64,000 nt of DNA from CAVVIO01 sp963748095 (GCA_963748095.1 CAVVIO010000008.1:1-64000); one strand, 5' to 3'; shown: positions 12,598-19,492, counted from the first letter of the stretch. Translations and numbers: made by a program. Notes: generated by a model not told the origin, from the sequence alone.

Positions 12598-12710
12598 ACA
12601 GTTGCTTCCTTTTGTCCTATTTTAAAGCGTATAAATTCAGTGAAATTTTTCCAATATTCAGGTAAGAAAATTCGTGCCGGGAAATAAGCAAATCCTGTAA
12701 AGGTTATAGT

Positions 12711-12746
12711 AAAAAAAACCTGCTGAAAAATAAATTTTCAACAGGC
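12711..12746 (-). terminator. Rho-independent terminator after tatA
   Basis: On the minus strand, a stem of about 11 bp (GCCTGTTGAAAA with TTTTCAGCAGG, one mismatch) is followed by a run of eight T. It lies 28 bases after the tatA stop. Confidence 0.75.
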
Positions 12747-12773
12747 TTTCCTATATTCTAGTAAATGGTTTAT

Positions 12774-12980
12774 TTACTTTTTATCTTCAATGGCAGCATT
12801 TTTATCTTTACTTTCTTCCTCATCTTCTTCTTTCGTAGCTTTTTTAAATTCTTTCATTCCCTGACCTAATCCTCTCATCAATTCAGGTATTTTTTTACCA
12901 CCAAAAAGAAGCAGCGCCAGTACAATAATTATTACGAACTGCCACGGGCCCACCATTCCAAGAATTATCGACAAGTTCAT
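12774..12980 (-). CDS. tatA: Twin-arginine translocase subunit TatA/E
   Basis: A 68-residue inner-membrane protein of the Tat pathway, which exports folded proteins. It has one N-terminal transmembrane helix (PWQFVIIIVLALLLFGGKKIP) with the FGxKKxPEL hinge and the amphipathic helix RGLGQGMKEFKKA. A highly charged, Glu/Lys-rich tail ends in AAIEDKK. This order is diagnostic of TatA/TatE. It stands alone between rseP and a terminator; tatC is not in the window. A TAACTTTG box 26 bases upstream fits a private promoter. Confidence 0.95.
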   Translation of the reverse strand: MNLSIILGMVGPWQFVIIIVLALLLFGGKKIPELMRGLGQGMKEFKKATKEEDEEESKDKNAAIEDKK

Positions 12981-13005
12981 GTTATTAAAGTTTTAATTTA
13001 AACTG

Positions 13006-13013
13006 CAAAGTTA
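13006..13013 (-). promoter_or_regulatory. Candidate -7 box for tatA
   Basis: The minus strand reads TAACTTTG (TAnnTTTG). It would start a transcript with a leader of roughly 20 bases. The -33 element is not convincing. Confidence 0.35.
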
Positions 13014-13035
13014 GCAAATAATTTAATATTCATTT

Positions 13036-14393
13036 TTATTTATTCAGTAATCCCTGTATCCAGTGATATAAATCATTCCCATTGGCAAAAGCAAGCAAAA
13101 TTATCAGAATGACAAGTCCTACAATTTGTGCATATTCAAGGAACTTTTCACCAGGAGTGCGGCCTGTAATCATTTCATAAAGCAGGAATAAAACATGCCC
13201 GCCATCCAGTGCCGGAATAGGAAGGATATTCATAAATGCAAGGATTAGAGATAAGAATGCTGTTATTTCCCAAAATGCCTGCCATTCCCATACCGGTGGA
13301 AACAAACTTCCTATTGTACCAAACCCACCCAGACCTTTGTATGCGCCGTTTTTAAAATTAAATATCAGTTTAAACTGCCGTATATAAAATCCGAGTTTTT
13401 CTTTGGCTTTTGTTATTCCGGCTGGAATAGCCTGGAAAAATGTGTATTTTTGGGTTTCAAATTTATACGTTCCTAGTTTTTGTAACTGATCGAAAGTCAA
13501 AATAGCAACTCCAATATCAAGTATACCTTTATCTGAAACATGCACAGGTAATGTTAACCTTTTATCGTTTCTCAGTACCTCAATCTCGAATATTTCTTCC
13601 TTTGAGTGTATCCAGAATAGGCGCTGCCTGATCCAGGTATTTTACCGGCACTCCATCTATTATTATTACCTGATCTTTAGGCATTAGTCCCGAATGAGCA
13701 TTTACGGAGGAGTCGGGTACATCTCTTACAATGAAAGGCACTCGCGGATATACCAGCAGACCATTCCTGTTTTCAACAAGTTTCCCGATAAAATCTTCAG
13801 GTATATTAATTTCTTTTACTTTACCATTACGCTCCACCCTCATGGTTTTCCCGAATATCAGCTCACCCAAGAATATCCGAATACTTTTGGGGTGCGGTTC
13901 CGTTTATGGTAAGAATTTTATCGCCGTTTTGCAGGCCTATTTCATTGGCAAGAGAATCGACACACCATATTCCGTTGGATATATTTGCATTGGGTAAAAA
14001 CTTATCTCCCCAGGTATAAAGTACCATGGAATAAATAACAATACCAAGGATAAGGTTCACTGTAACACCGCCAAGCATTATCAATAATCGCTGCCAGGCT
14101 GGTTTGGAACGAAATTCATAAGGTTGAGGAGGTTTTTTCATTTGCTCCCTGTCCATCGATTCATCGATCATTCCCGAGATTTTTACATAACCTCCCAGGG
14201 GCAGCCAACCAATTCCGTATTCGGTTTCTCCCTTCTTATATTTGAATAGTGAAAACCATGGATCGAAAAACAGGTAAAATTTTTCGACGCGGGTATGAAA
14301 AAGTTTGGCAAACAGAAAATGTCCGAGTTCGTGTAATATGATTAATATGGACAAGCTGAGTAATAGCTGACCAATTTTTATAATAGCTTCCAT
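13036..14393 (-). CDS. rseP: Site-2 / RIP zinc metalloprotease RseP, two apparent frameshifts
   Basis: RseP is an inner-membrane protease that cuts anti-sigma factors and remnant signal peptides within the membrane. Three frames (14393-13863, 13870-13580, 13545-13036) join to 451 residues. The span of 1358 bases is two over a multiple of three. The shifts lie at 13868-13871 (YSDIL into GELIFGKTM) and near 13583-13593 (KGRNI into EIEVLRND). The zinc motif HELGH is at about residue 21 (ILIILHELGHFLFAKL). PDZ-like segments occupy the middle (LQNGDKILTING, LMPKDQVIIIDG). The third catalytic motif is NILPIPALDGGHVLF near the end. It is normally essential, so loss of function is unlikely. It follows dxr, a common pairing, and could act on the anti-sigma factor encoded at 21.4 kb, which is inference only. 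Confidence 0.9.
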
Positions 14394-14434
14394 TAAAGAT
14401 CAGTAAATGATTTATACCGTTAAAATTAAGAGTG

Positions 14435-14442
14435 CAAAAATA
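14435..14442 (-). promoter_or_regulatory. Candidate -7 box for rseP
   Basis: The minus strand reads TATTTTTG, 42 bases before the rseP start, in the 92-base gap after dxr. No matching -33 TTTG was found at the usual spacing. Confidence 0.3.
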
Positions 14443-14485
14443 AGACGAATATTTAAGAATTAATACTTTTTATTCACTATAATCG

Positions 14486-15652
14486 TCATAACGTTATTAT
14501 ATCGGGTAACAGGGATTTTGCATATTTCCGTGTTTCCTGATCTGACTGCACATAATCCGAATATTCAGGATTGGAAACATACGGGATGTGCTCAACAGAT
14601 GAACGAATGATCCCCGGAATATCAAGAAATTGAATAGCTTCCTTTAGAAAAGCATCTACTGCTATTTCGTTAGCGGCATTCATTATACAGGGTGCATTCC
14701 CTCCTTTTTTCATTGCTTCATATGCAAGGCCGAGACACTTAAATTTCTCTGTGTCGGGAGGCATAAAAGTAAGCTCGGGATAATCCAGAAAATTAAATCT
14801 GGGAAAATCGGAGGATAATCTCCGGGGATACCCAAGGGCATACTGAATCGGAAGACGCATATCAGGCATTCCCATTTGTGCTTTCATCGATCCGTCCTGA
14901 AACTGAACAATTGAATGAATGATGGATTGAGGATGAACTATTACTTCAATTTTATCAGGATCGAGATTAAACAGCCACTTGGCTTCAATAGTTTCAAGGC
15001 CCTTGTTCATCAAAGTAGCCGAATCGATGGTTACTTTATCTCCCATACACCAGTTAGGATGCTGAAGCGCCTGATCCCTGGTGACATTTTTCAATTCTTT
15101 GTATGATTTGGTTCTGAAAGGTCCGCCTGAAGCAGTCAGATAAATTTTTTCGATTGGATTGAGGTCTTCCCCTGCCAGACACTGAAAAATAGCCGAATGT
15201 TCCGAGTCAACAGGATAAATATTTACTTTATTTTCTATCGCCAGTCGTGTAATCAGTTCTCCTGCCACTACCAGTGTTTCTTTATTTGCCAGGGCTATGT
15301 TCTTTCCTGCTTTTATAGCAGCAATTGTAGGATATAATCCGGCAAACCCAACCATAGCAGTTAATACAATATCAATAGATTCCATCTCCACAATCTGTGC
15401 TATTGAATTCTCCCCGGCATATACTTTTGTGGGTAAGCTCGAAAGGGCATCTGAAACTTCCGTGTAATGGGCTTCATTAGCTATGACCACATGGTTAGGC
15501 ACAAACCGAAAAGCTTGTTCAACAAGTAAATCTACATTATTATGGGCCGTCAGTACCTCAAGTTCAAATACCTCGGGATGGCTCTCAATAACCTGCAATG
15601 CCTGTGTTCCGATTGAACCGGTTGATCCTAATATGGCTACACGCCTTTTCAT
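14486..15652 (-). CDS. dxr: 1-deoxy-D-xylulose-5-phosphate reductoisomerase
   Basis: Dxr (IspC) converts DXP to 2-C-methyl-D-erythritol-4-phosphate with NADPH, the committed step of non-mevalonate isoprenoid synthesis. The 388-residue length is normal. The NADPH-binding N-terminus reads MKRRVAILGSTGSIGTQAL. The metal and substrate site contains PVDSEHSAIFQCL and later SATLMNKGLETIEA. IHPQSIIHS-type text (VIVHPQSIIHSIVQF) and NAANEIAVDAFL are also family signatures. It lies between the M23 peptidase gene (36-base gap) and rseP. Confidence 0.97.
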   Translation of the reverse strand: MKRRVAILGSTGSIGTQALQVIESHPEVFELEVLTAHNNVDLLVEQAFRFVPNHVVIANEAHYTEVSDALSSLPTKVYAGENSIAQIVEMESIDIVLTAMVGFAGLYPTIAAIKAGKNIALANKETLVVAGELITRLAIENKVNIYPVDSEHSAIFQCLAGEDLNPIEKIYLTASGGPFRTKSYKELKNVTRDQALQHPNWCMGDKVTIDSATLMNKGLETIEAKWLFNLDPDKIEVIVHPQSIIHSIVQFQDGSMKAQMGMPDMRLPIQYALGYPRRLSSDFPRFNFLDYPELTFMPPDTEKFKCLGLAYEAMKKGGNAPCIMNAANEIAVDAFLKEAIQFLDIPGIIRSSVEHIPYVSNPEYSDYVQSDQETRKYAKSLLPDIITL

Positions 15653-15688
15653 AAACTTTCGATGTTTATTTAATTCCTTTCTCTGATA

Positions 15689-16555
15689 TCAGAATGAAAT
15701 ATAATCTTCAGGGTTCAGGGGAGTACCCTTGTACCAGAGTTCAAAGTGAAGATGAGGACCGGTAGTCAGTTCACCTGAATTACCCATGATAGCGATCGGA
15801 TCACCAACCCTTATGTGATCACCCACCCTTTTTAACAATTCTGCATTGTGTTTATATACAGAGATCAAATTATTATCGTGTTGAATTTCTATTACATACC
15901 CGGTTTCCAGTGTCCAGGTAGCCATAATGACTGTTCCGCCCAGGGTAGCTTTCACAACTTCATTCGGTGCCCCTACAATATCTGTCCCGTAATGATTCTG
16001 TACAGCATTAAACGAGTTGGTCACCAGTCCCTTTATTGGTGAAAAGAAATGTAACTTCGACATTCCTTTAATCGATTTTTTATCATCGACCACCCCTAAG
16101 TTAAATTGTTCTTCTTGTTCAATCATTTGCCGTAGCAATGAATCTTCTGCCGAACGGGTAAATACAACAGTGTTATGAGATGTTGCCGTATCCCCGGCCT
16201 CTTCATGATTTGGTGGGTTGTTACCCCTTATGATGCTGTTAATATCTTTAAAATATTCATCACGCATTGCTAATTCATTTTCCAGGGAATCTAACATGAG
16301 TGCATTGCTGATAATATCCTTGCGGGTATTTTCATCGGGATAACCAGGAATAAATTCGCGCACAGGAGTATAAGCAATAATTGAAATGACTATCGCCAGA
16401 AAGATTAAAAGTGAAACACCCAAAATGGTAAATACATTCAATCTTGTTAGCTTGATATTTAATACTTCTTCATAGCTTTCATCGCGGTAAATCGCCAGCC
16501 GGTATTTATGATATAATTTTTGAAAAATCGATTTTTTACCCTTATTATTAGCCAT
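15689..16555 (-). CDS. Membrane-anchored M23 (LytM-type) peptidase
   Basis: A 288-residue protein with a cytoplasmic N-terminus of about 40 residues, one transmembrane helix (FTILGVSLLIFLAIVISII, about residues 40-60), a stalk of about 90 residues and a C-terminal M23 domain. The domain has the zinc ligands in NHYGTDIVG and in TGPHLHFELWYKG, so it is predicted to be an active peptidoglycan endopeptidase rather than a degenerate regulator. The order TM, stalk, LytM matches cell-division and elongation hydrolases of Bacteroidota. The start at 16555 is the first Met and gives MANNKGKKS. dxr follows after 36 bases. Confidence 0.9.
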   Translation of the reverse strand: MANNKGKKSIFQKLYHKYRLAIYRDESYEEVLNIKLTRLNVFTILGVSLLIFLAIVISIIAYTPVREFIPGYPDENTRKDIISNALMLDSLENELAMRDEYFKDINSIIRGNNPPNHEEAGDTATSHNTVVFTRSAEDSLLRQMIEQEEQFNLGVVDDKKSIKGMSKLHFFSPIKGLVTNSFNAVQNHYGTDIVGAPNEVVKATLGGTVIMATWTLETGYVIEIQHDNNLISVYKHNAELLKRVGDHIRVGDPIAIMGNSGELTTGPHLHFELWYKGTPLNPEDYISF

Positions 16556-16656
16556 TTCTCAATAAATAAAATTTCCGAACAAATATAACAAAGATTTATG
16601 CGAACAGGTATATAAAAGTTTTTTTAAACATATTAACAGGAAAATAGGCTATTTAT

Positions 16657-16687
16657 TTTGAGTTCTGGAAAACTTAGTATATTTTTG
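16657..16687 (+). promoter_or_regulatory. Full Bacteroidota-type promoter before the tRNA-fMet array
   Basis: TTTG at 16657-16660, a 19-base spacer, then TATTTTTG at 16680-16687. This is an exact match to the -33/-7 consensus TTTG-N19-TAnnTTTG and the best promoter match I found in the window. Transcription would start near 16693 and run through a leader of about 135 bases into the tRNA-like copies. The leader has no clear gene. Confidence 0.6.
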
Positions 16688-16829
16688 CCTCCCTCAAATA
16701 AACTTAAAAAGTTCTTTTCAAAACAAATTTCGGTATATAGGTTTGGTTCGGCAACCCGGAAGCAGATGCTTACTAAAATTACCAGGTTGAAGAGCCTTTT
16801 TTATATTGAAATTAGTTTAATAAATATAT

Positions 16830-16896
16830 TGCGGGGTGGAGCAGTTGGTAGCTCGTTGGGCTTATATCCGCCTCAGGTGGACACAGGTTCAAATCC
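16830..16896 (+). pseudogene. tRNA-fMet pseudogene, upstream copy 1
   Basis: It matches the intact tRNA through the anticodon arm, then reads TCCGCCTCAGGTGGA (16867-16881) instead of ACCCAAAGGT. It returns to CACAGGTTCAAATCC and then loses the acceptor 3' strand. The anticodon loop carries a C to T change (CTTATA). It cannot fold as a canonical tRNA. The palindrome in this copy has decayed by one base, which suggests it is the oldest. Confidence 0.75.
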
Positions 16897-16949
16897 GTAT
16901 AGATTGTTAACAATTTAATGTTATTTGATTTTATTTTTGTAAAATATAT

Positions 16950-17016
16950 TGCGGGGTGGAGCAGTTGGTAGCTCGTTGGGCTCATATCCGCCTCAGGCGG
17001 ACACAGGTTCAAGTCC
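16950..17016 (+). pseudogene. tRNA-fMet pseudogene, upstream copy 2
   Basis: As copy 1, but with the intact loop CTCATA and the perfect palindrome TCCGCCTCAGGCGGA at 16987-17001. The acceptor 3' strand is again replaced after AAGTCC. No canonical cloverleaf is possible. Confidence 0.75.
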
Positions 17017-17069
17017 GTATAGATTGTTAACAATTTAATGTTATTTGATTTTATTTTTGTAAAATATAT

Positions 17070-17142
<73 letters not shown>

Positions 17143-17146
17143 CTAC

Positions 17147-17178
17147 AACCCCCTGAAATTGATCAGGGGGTTTTTTAT
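17147..17178 (+). terminator. Terminator after tRNA-fMet
   Basis: A 10-bp stem, AACCCCCTGA with TCAGGGGGTT, loop AATTGA, then a T-rich tail. It ends only about 10 bases before the first GIY-YIG start codon. The same hairpin is copied after cassettes 1, 2 and 3. Confidence 0.85.
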
Positions 17179-17186
17179 TTTTTATT

Positions 17187-17441
17187 ATGTTCAAAGTTTA
17201 TGTTCTGTATTCTCCCGGTTTTAATAAACTTTATGTCGGATTTACTTCCAGCCTGAGAAAACGGCTTATATCACATAATCTCCTGGGGGTGAAGGACTGG
17301 ACACGTAGTTATCGACCCTGGCTGTTAATTCATGTTGAAATTTTTGAAACTAAAAAAGAAGCCCTTGCCAGGGAAAAGATTTTGAAAAGTGGCAAAGGAA
17401 GAGAATTCATCCGTAAAGAAATTCTCCCCATTTTCCTTTAA
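17187..17441 (+). CDS. GIY-YIG single-domain nuclease, cassette 1
   Basis: An 84-residue protein made only of a GIY-YIG nuclease fold (UvrC-N / URI type). The first strand carries YVLYS in place of GIY and the second carries LYVGFTS in place of YIG. The conserved arginine is in LRKRLISHN, and the metal-binding glutamate is probably in HVEIFETKKEA. A basic tail (REKILKSGKGREFIRKE) could contact DNA. It starts about 10 bases after the tRNA terminator, with no clear ribosome site, and its stop directly abuts a 3' tRNA-fMet fragment. Single-domain relatives are often multicopy in Bacteroidota, and their role is not established. Here the context suggests a tRNA-linked homing-type nuclease, which is inference. 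Confidence 0.85.
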   Translation: MFKVYVLYSPGFNKLYVGFTSSLRKRLISHNLLGVKDWTRSYRPWLLIHVEIFETKKEALAREKILKSGKGREFIRKEILPIFL

Positions 17442-17497
17442 CTCGTTGGGCTCATATCCGCCTCAGGCGGACACAGGTTCAAGTCCTGTCCCCGCTA
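17442..17497 (+). pseudogene. 3' tRNA-fMet fragment, cassette 1
   Basis: 56 bases beginning CTCGTTGGGCTCATA immediately after the nuclease stop codon. The palindrome TCCGCCTCAGGCGGA follows in place of the anticodon-arm 3' half, then the exact T arm and CCCCGCTA. It equals tRNA positions 23-73 with the swap. Confidence 0.8.
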
Positions 17498-17501
17498 CTT
17501 C

Positions 17502-17533
17502 AACCCCCTGAAATTGATCAGGGGGTTTTTTAT
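17502..17533 (+). terminator. Terminator copy after cassette 1
   Basis: Same 10-bp stem AACCCCCTGA / TCAGGGGGTT and T tail as after the intact tRNA. The next nuclease gene starts at 17542. Confidence 0.8.
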
Positions 17534-17541
17534 TTTTTATT

Positions 17542-17796
17542 ATGTTCAAAGTTTATGTTCTGTATTCTCCCGGTTCTAATAAACTGTATGTCGGATTTAC
17601 TTCCAGCCTGAGAAAACGGCTTATATCACATAATCTCCTGGGGGTGAAGGACTGGACACGTAGTTATCGACCCTGGCTGTTAATTCATGTTGAAATTTTT
17701 GAAACTAAAAAAGAAGCCCTTGCCAGGGAAAAGATTTTGAAAAGTGGCAAAGGAAGAGAATTCATCCGTAAGGAAATTCTCCCCATTTTCCTTTAA
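17542..17796 (+). CDS. GIY-YIG single-domain nuclease, cassette 2
   Basis: 84 residues, identical to cassette 1 except for Ser instead of Phe in YSPGSNKLYVG. Nuclease motifs are the same: YVLYS, LYVGFTS, LRKRLISHN, HVEIFETKK. The start lies 355 bases after that of cassette 1. The near absence of amino-acid change argues for recent duplication, or for gene conversion between copies. As in cassette 1, it begins just after a terminator and ends against a tRNA fragment. Confidence 0.85.
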   Translation: MFKVYVLYSPGSNKLYVGFTSSLRKRLISHNLLGVKDWTRSYRPWLLIHVEIFETKKEALAREKILKSGKGREFIRKEILPIFL

Positions 17797-17852
17797 CTCG
17801 TTGGGCTCATATCCGCCTCAGGCGGACACAGGTTCAAGTCCTGTCCCCGCTA
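17797..17852 (+). pseudogene. 3' tRNA-fMet fragment, cassette 2
   Basis: 56 bases, the same CTCGTTGGG to CCCCGCTA segment with the palindrome in the anticodon arm, abutting the nuclease stop codon. Confidence 0.8.
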
Positions 17853-17856
17853 CTTC

Positions 17857-17887
17857 AACCCCCTGAAATTGTTCAGGGGGTTTTTAT
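17857..17887 (+). terminator. Terminator copy after cassette 2
   Basis: Stem CCCCCTGA / TCAGGGGG with loop AATTGT. One base differs from the other copies, and the T tail is followed by ATATTTTTTGTCATG. Confidence 0.8.
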
Positions 17888-17897
17888 ATTTTTTGTC

Positions 17898-18152
17898 ATG
17901 TTCAAAGTTTATGTTCTGTATTCCCCCGGTTTTAATAAACTGTATGTCGGATTTACTTCCAGCCTGAGAAAACGGCTTATATCACATAATCTCCTGGGAG
18001 TGAAGGACTGGACACGTAGTTATCGACCCTGGCTGTTAATTCATGTTGAAATTTTTGATACTAAAAAAGAAGCCCTTGCCAGAGAAAAGGTTTTGAAAAG
18101 TGGCAAAGGAAGAGAATTCATCCGTAAGGAAATTCTCCCCCTTCTGTTTTAA
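17898..18152 (+). CDS. GIY-YIG single-domain nuclease, cassette 3
   Basis: 84 residues, carrying Phe at YSPGFNK like cassette 1. It has Asp in HVEIFDTKK and Val in REKVLKSG, changes shared only with cassette 4. The C-terminus ends LPLLF. All catalytic motifs are kept (YVLYS, LYVGFTS, RKRLISHN). The start is 356 bases after cassette 2, preceded by TTTTGTCATG rather than the TTATTATG of cassettes 1 and 2. Confidence 0.85.
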   Translation: MFKVYVLYSPGFNKLYVGFTSSLRKRLISHNLLGVKDWTRSYRPWLLIHVEIFDTKKEALAREKVLKSGKGREFIRKEILPLLF

Positions 18153-18208
18153 CTCGTTGGGCTCATATCCGCCTCAGGCGGACACAGGTTCAAGTCCTGT
18201 CCCCGCTA
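18153..18208 (+). pseudogene. 3' tRNA-fMet fragment, cassette 3
   Basis: 56 bases with the same boundaries and palindrome as the other cassette fragments. Confidence 0.8.
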
Positions 18209-18212
18209 CTTC

Positions 18213-18245
18213 AACCCCCTGAAATTGATCAGGGGGTTTTTTATT
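18213..18245 (+). terminator. Terminator copy after cassette 3
   Basis: AACCCCCTGA / TCAGGGGGTT stem with loop AATTGA and T tail, eight bases before the cassette 4 start codon. Confidence 0.8.
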
Positions 18246-18252
18246 TTTTGTC

Positions 18253-18507
18253 ATGTTCAAAGTTTATGTTCTGTATTCTCCCGGTTCTAATAAACTGTAT
18301 GTCGGATTTACTTCCAGCCTGAGAAAACGGCTTATATCACATAATCTCCTGGGGGTGAAGGACTGGACACGTAGTTATCGACCCTGGCTGTTAATTCATG
18401 TTGAAATTTTTGATACTAAAAAAGAAGCCCTTGCCAGAGAAAAGGTTTTGAAAAGTGGCAAAGGAAGAGAATTCATCCGTAAGGAAATTCTCCCCATTCT
18501 GTTTTAA
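18253..18507 (+). CDS. GIY-YIG single-domain nuclease, cassette 4
   Basis: 84 residues. It combines Ser at YSPGSNK (as in cassette 2) with Asp in HVEIFDTKK and Val in REKVLKSG (as in cassette 3). The C-terminus is LPILF. Catalytic motifs are intact. It is the last unit, and its tRNA fragment is followed by a different terminator. The site pattern across the four genes (F,S,F,S against E,E,D,D) fits duplication of a two-cassette block. Confidence 0.85.
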   Translation: MFKVYVLYSPGSNKLYVGFTSSLRKRLISHNLLGVKDWTRSYRPWLLIHVEIFDTKKEALAREKVLKSGKGREFIRKEILPILF

Positions 18508-18563
18508 CTCGTTGGGCTCATATCCGCCTCAGGCGGACACAGGTTCAAGTCCTGTCCCCGCTA
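18508..18563 (+). pseudogene. 3' tRNA-fMet fragment, cassette 4
   Basis: 56 bases, as in the other cassettes, ending CCCCGCTA. The sequence downstream diverges at once from the repeat. Confidence 0.8.
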
Positions 18564-18572
18564 CTCAGATGG

Positions 18573-18605
18573 TCCCTTGATTACTTGTTGATCAAGGGAT
18601 TTTTC
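18573..18605 (+). terminator. Terminator closing the tRNA/GIY-YIG array
   Basis: A 9-bp stem TCCCTTGAT / ATCAAGGGA with a nine-base loop and five T. Its sequence differs from the internal terminators, so it is probably the ancestral end of the locus or a host terminator. Confidence 0.75.
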
Positions 18606-18625
18606 ATTTACGGGGGTATAAAAAA

Positions 18626-18713
18626 AGTTGAAAATAAGTAAAAGAAATGATAAAAACAGAAAGTTGAAATTAGCATTTCATTAATTATCAACTATTTACA
18701 CTTATTTTCAACT
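18626..18713. repeat. Inverted repeat with 14-bp perfect arms
   Basis: AGTTGAAAATAAGT at 18626-18639 and its exact reverse complement at 18700-18713 enclose 60 AT-rich bases. The interior holds a second, weaker AGTTGAAAT / ATCAACT pairing. No gene is seen inside. It could be a long hairpin, a protein-binding site pair or the end of an element. Confidence 0.6.
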
Positions 18714-18753
18714 AGTGTTTTTCATCTTGACTAATATTAAATATAGCAAGCCT

Positions 18754-19143
18754 TTAGTTTCTTTTCTCTATTTGTTCTTTTAACCAGTTTCTTGCCTCAA
18801 ATTCGTCAGTAAAAAGTCTTGTAGGAACCTTAGGTTTACTAAATTTTAGAAAGAGATTTGCAAAATAGGATGATATCCTTGAGTCGATTAAAATTGCCTG
18901 ACCGGCAACATGTTCTCTATATTGAGCTGCCGCATATGTCCTGGTTTTTGAATCGATAAACAACATATCGCGCAAATCAATTAAATTAGCACAAAGTCTG
19001 TTGCCGTTCCATTCATCTCCAATCTTTGTCATCTCTTCAAGAGTATCAAGATCAATACTAGCTTTATTTATAGCAATATAGCTATATATCTGATCATCGC
19101 CCTGAATAATTTTAACTTTATCCTTAACAATTGTAGTCTGCAT
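18754..19143 (-). CDS. Hypothetical protein, SpoIIAA/STAS-like
   Basis: About 129 residues from the ATG at 19143 (MQTTIVKDKVKIIQGDD). An upstream Met at 19206 would add 21 residues that look non-coding. The C-terminal text VPTRLFTDEFEARNWLKE and the central AILIDSRISSYFANLFLKF resemble small STAS/SpoIIAA-like proteins of Bacteroidota. No signal peptide or membrane helix is present, so it should be cytoplasmic. I cannot assign a function. It stands alone between the GIY-YIG array and a remnant of rtcB, suggesting an accessory spot. Confidence 0.7.
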   Translation of the reverse strand: MQTTIVKDKVKIIQGDDQIYSYIAINKASIDLDTLEEMTKIGDEWNGNRLCANLIDLRDMLFIDSKTRTYAAAQYREHVAGQAILIDSRISSYFANLFLKFSKPKVPTRLFTDEFEARNWLKEQIEKRN

Positions 19144-19296
19144 TATTGGTAAATTAATTAATATTATAAAGTGATTCGGTTTGGAATAAGTTAATCCCAA
19201 AAACAACCTAAAATGTAGGCCTTAGGATTGACTTGTTTATACATTCTATTTCCATAATTGGTTTCAATAAATTTATCAGTATATCAAACTTTTACA

Positions 19297-19437
19297 CTAA
19301 TAAAAATTACAGGTTATATACCCTTTTATAACCACCAATGGTGTTAATTCAACTTCAATGTCAACCAGATCTTTCTGGTTTTCCATTATTACATCAATGT
19401 CTTTGTAAGCACCTCGTGTGTCGATTTGATGAACGGA
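19297..19437 (-). pseudogene. Remnant of the C-terminus of RtcB (RNA ligase)
   Basis: The minus strand encodes, without a start codon, a 46-codon stretch. It contains RGAYKDIDVIMENQKDLVDI and then ELTPLVVIKG, which resembles the last 30 residues of RtcB tRNA-splicing/RNA-repair ligases (AYKDID, MENQKDLV, VVxKG). A TAG stop precedes it in frame, and the catalytic histidine region is absent. It is therefore a 3' relic in an otherwise empty 300-base gap. The identification rests on motif resemblance only. Confidence 0.55.
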
Positions 19438-19492
19438 CTATGAAATACTAACGATTTTCTAAGTGTTCGTTAAATATTTAATCCAAAAATTT

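Larger units (their letters stand above)
16830..17069 (+). repeat. Two tandem 120-bp repeats carrying damaged tRNA-fMet copies
   Basis: Units 16830-16949 and 16950-17069 are nearly identical and directly abut the intact tRNA at 17070, giving tRNA-like starts exactly 120 bases apart. Each unit holds tRNA positions 1 to about 63 with a palindrome in place of the 3' half of the anticodon arm, then an unrelated stretch containing TTGTTAACAA and a TATTTTTG box. That box (second unit, 17052-17059) lies 11 bases before the intact tRNA and may be its own -7 element. Confidence 0.85.

Noticed and set aside
17187..18507. Group I intron or integrative element in the tRNA gene
   Set aside because: The nuclease genes lie after a complete tRNA and terminator rather than inside it. 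No catalytic intron core, integrase or recombinase is visible in the window.
19144..19206. Extended start of the 18.75-kb hypothetical gene
   Set aside because: The added 21 residues are unlike the rest of the protein, and a good ATG lies at 19143.
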